Positions 61,107 to 64,000 of a DNA stretch of 64,000 nucleotides are shown one piece after another. The position numbers and the translations under genes were made by a program. Under the pieces are notes generated by a model. It searched no databases. It was given only the letters and a program-made list of their open reading frames with translations, and had not been told where the DNA came from. This stretch comes from Cryptomeria japonica (lineage: Eukaryota > Streptophyta > Pinopsida > Cupressales > Cupressaceae). Every line of letters starts with the position of its first letter. The stretch's first letter is position 1. Where the stretch lies: contig NC_081406.1 of assembly GCF_030272615.1 (NCBI RefSeq), positions 469,196,400 through 469,260,399 on the forward strand, read 5' to 3'.

Positions 61107-61786
61107 CTGCATACAAAGATACATTATAAAAGATGGTTAGGGACAGTAATTGTAAACATTAAAATGCAACTGCAATAAACAAAGTTGATCAATATTATGC
61201 AATAGGTTGAATGAAGAATGGCTAAACATCAAGCACATATATGACATAGTTACAAACAGAAAGCTTAATCTGAACTAATAATACCAAAATTAGTATCAGG
61301 GAGGATCATTATGTGATCCCTATCCACGTAAAAGACCATAAAAGCCAATCACCAACAATGACTCCTACGGCCAGGTGTTGAGGGGGTGCCAAACACTGTC
61401 ACACATAAGTGTGGATCACTTTCACCGACTACAAGACATGACGACTAAATAAATGTGTGCAACATTGACATATTTAGAAACCACTTACAAGTGACACTAG
61501 AGTACCAACTTGTATCAAACACAACCGATGCAGTGGCAAGGACATGCGGTTCTAGTGCTTGGTCCAATTGCCTCTTTCCTGTTCTCCTCCTAGAAGTCTC
61601 AAAGGGGAACTCAAAGGTGACAAGTTGCTAAACATCATGACAGATCTCACTCATAGTACTCTACCTATGTTGTCACTAATTGCAATGACGGACCCGACTT
61701 GCACTGAACCAAGGCCACATACATTCGGCAGTTGTATTGGCTGGATCACTAGATGGACTAAAATCAAATGACATGGCACTGAAATT

Positions 61787-64000
61787 CTAAAGATCGGCCA
61801 TGAACCTATCCAGATAGCCTACAAATGCCATTAGTTTATCGCCTAAACCTAGCATTGTTTGCGACAATATGTTTAACTTTCTGTTTGCTTTGTTCCACAT
61901 TACGGTGTCTACATCCTCTAAATTTGTATGTGCATTAGAAATGCTATCGACGATGGGTTCAAGTGTTGGGTTTTCATTAGTATTAGCAAATGTTGGAGTC
62001 GACATAGGAATAGGATCTATATGAAACAAGATCTTATAGTGAAGTACACATCTTTTAAGTTAGCAAAGATCAACATTCACAAATATCCACTTACCTTGAA
62101 CACGTGAATCATGGAATGAATTGTTCATCATTGCAACAACCTTCAACACATGGTTGCACATGTTTCCTTGCAAACTCCACGGACATTCATAGATGTAGAA
62201 GTGATCCCCAAATTTCCTAACCACATACCAGTTGCATGAGGACTGACTTTTCACCCAGTACCAACCAGGAGTCTGGAACACAATCGGCATTAGGAATTGC
62301 CTTTGCCCTCTCCATACTAGTTTGCAAATGTCTCAACCTGTAGTTTTTGATAAATCCAAAATACTGCAATTCTCACTTATGCTGGTAGAATGGTTCCACT
62401 TTATACACAATTATAAAATACAGATTGTCCATCCTCCTCGAGCATGTCTTTATATCATCTCTTAGATGCAGCGACTTCAATTTTCCATGGTATGATTCGA
62501 TGGCATTATTTGTGTCCTGGTTAGCATGAGCAAAATTCCTGAAGTTTTTCACCCACATAGCTAGCCAAAAAAAATTGAAAAAAAGAAATTTAAAATAGGA
62601 GTAGGATGTCAACTACCAAATGACAACCAAAACAGGTAACAAGTCATAAAGCCACCACTCGAATGTAATGTCCAACTCACCGATATGGCCTTCTCCTTGA
62701 CACCATGTGCTATAGAAGTACTCTAGAAAATGTGGTTGATCATTAAATTCGGCAAAGAAAGAGTGCAGATCCTCCACAGTGTTCTCTTCACTTTCATGCA
62801 TTGTCATCATTATCACCCCTAGACGGTGAAAAATGTCCATTTCTCTTTCCTTTGTTGCATACTTGTACACATTATTCAACCATGCTCAACACACATGCCA
62901 AATACAAAGTCTGACACGACATTCAAAAATACTCCTGTTATGAACAAAACGTTTAATTGAGCCGGGAGCCTCCTAATTTGAAATAAAATGTAGACCAGTG
63001 TATCATAATGTTTGATTTCATGTAGACAAACATTTCTCTCTTTCACTTACTCTATCGCTTGAATCTCTGCACTCGCATCATCCGTGATAAATGCATTGAT
63101 CCTTCAATCAGACCTCTTTTCCTTTTCTTGTCTCCACAACTCCATCAACCACACTTGGATATCCTTGATCTTGTTCCTCAATGTCACAGCCCATGCAACA
63201 GGTACCCCCAATTGCTGCTCGTCGAAGATGAGACACGAATACAATTGATACTATTTTAAACAACAAACAGGAAGATCATGACCATCCACAAATCAAATGG
63301 GCTGCATGAAAACATGTTAAGTTTGGAGAGAGTTACCCCGTATTTGTTTGTTGCGAATGTCGAATCCATTGAGATGATTGAGTCATGTGAGAATCAAACC
63401 ATCATGTCAACCATCCAAGCCATTTTTATTTCTATAATGAAAGGTCTGTCGACACCTTGTGGCTGCTAGAAAAAAAAAGAAATTTGCCTCATCTTATTTT
63501 TTCTATTCTAAGATGCTAGTGGCATCGAGCACATAATTTCATGACTGAATAGAATGGACCCTCGTCGCCGCATTCGTAACATCCTTGCATGTGACAAATG
63601 AATCTCTCTTCTTCAACATGTCATGAAAAACAAGATCAACAAGATGCATGTCCGTAATAGCATCAACACTCACATCCATCAGCAACAACCTCTCTATATA
63701 TGCTTTGCATTCATTGGAAAGGTTTGGTGCAAATTGAGATTGCAGCTCATTGTTGGTATCATCCACGCCATGACAAGCTTCACCATTCTTGTCTACATGC
63801 AATGATTGCTTCAATATCAAGATGGCCACATCAGGCCTACCATATAACACCTTAACAATGAAGTGGCATGTACAACCTCTTTTTTTATGATATGTCTGAG
63901 CGTGCTTCTTATTCGATGACTTTTTCCTATTGTCTTCTGGTCCGTATGAACACCAACACCTTCAAAAAAAACTCTCATATTATCAACAACAATTGTAATG
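61787..64000 (-). pseudogene. MULE transposase gene, spliced, 5' end beyond the window
   Basis: In order: a FAR1-like zinc-binding start (YHKKRGCTCHFIVKVLYG, about 63900-63830); a helical region to 63539; the core (IIEIKMAWMVDMM, SMDSTFATNKYG with the first catalytic Asp); an intron at 63251-63336; FDEQQLGVPVAWAVTLRNK and NAFITDDASAEIQAI with the second Asp; an intron at about 62973-63050; CRVRLCIWHVC.AWLNNVYK; FAHANQDTNNAIESYHGKLK; and a SWIM finger (CPWSLQGNMCNH, first Cys changed to Tyr). A last exon (61787-62032) follows an intron at 62033-62094. Stops such as 63539 and WHVC.AW (CGA to TGA) and a frameshift near 62290 suggest inactivity. It would cut and join Mutator-like TIR ends in the nucleus. 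Confidence 0.85.

Overview
This is nuclear DNA of a seed plant with a large, repeat-rich genome. Every recognisable coding region belongs to, or is interleaved with, transposable elements: plant L1-type LINEs whose ORF2 carries an RNase H domain, Copia LTR elements with Sirevirus-like polypurine-tract clusters, a Gypsy-type LTR, and a Mutator-like (MULE) transposase. AT richness, very long nested insertions and a 4.26 kb solo LTR would fit a gymnosperm, but the sequence alone does not settle the species. I recognised no ordinary host gene, rRNA, tRNA or CRISPR array.

Layout. 1-1816: a Gypsy-type LTR and leader on the minus strand, with the start of a Copia LTR inserted in the leader. About 1905-4077: a minus-strand LINE (ORF1 and the endonuclease part of ORF2). 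4439-6590: a separate LINE 3' fragment with a 397 bp tandem duplication and a 17 bp target-site duplication. 6608-8049: AT-rich spacer. 8057-20656: LINE-1 (plus strand, 5' truncated), whose reverse transcriptase (RT) is split at the QGD/PISP motif by a complete 7.6 kb LTR retrotransposon, element C (8900-16508, TSD GGGAC). Element C has gag and a large unknown ORF but no pol. LINE-1 also has a third ORF after RNase H. 20664-43042: LINE-2 (plus strand), whose ORF1 is split by a 4,258 bp solo LTR (TSD TGGTA) and whose RT is split by Copia element A (minus), itself split by Copia element B (minus). Two large deletions mark the junctions of this stack.

43043-47330 is AT-rich and empty of genes. 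From 47.3 kb to the end the character changes. A family of terminal-inverted-repeat (TIR) ends (core CTATTCTGGCTCCAAAA) recurs at least nine times. Between and beside these ends runs a decayed plus-strand multi-exon gene (48480-58275) with good splice sites, nearly all phase-0 introns and several kinds of internal protein repeat. Convergent to it, on the minus strand, a spliced MULE transposase gene (61787 to beyond 64000) has a zinc-finger N-terminus, a catalytic-core motif and a SWIM finger. The convergent pair recalls the mudrA/mudrB layout of MuDR. I infer, without proof, that the multi-exon gene may be a MULE accessory gene.

Nearly all ORFs carry stops or frameshifts, and many stops look like CGA to TGA, CAG to TAG or TGG to TAG changes, as expected for methylated, silenced repeats. 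The most interesting items are the pol-less element C and its roughly 1,050-codon accessory ORF, the LINE-1 ORF3, and the modular multi-exon gene with its TIR family.
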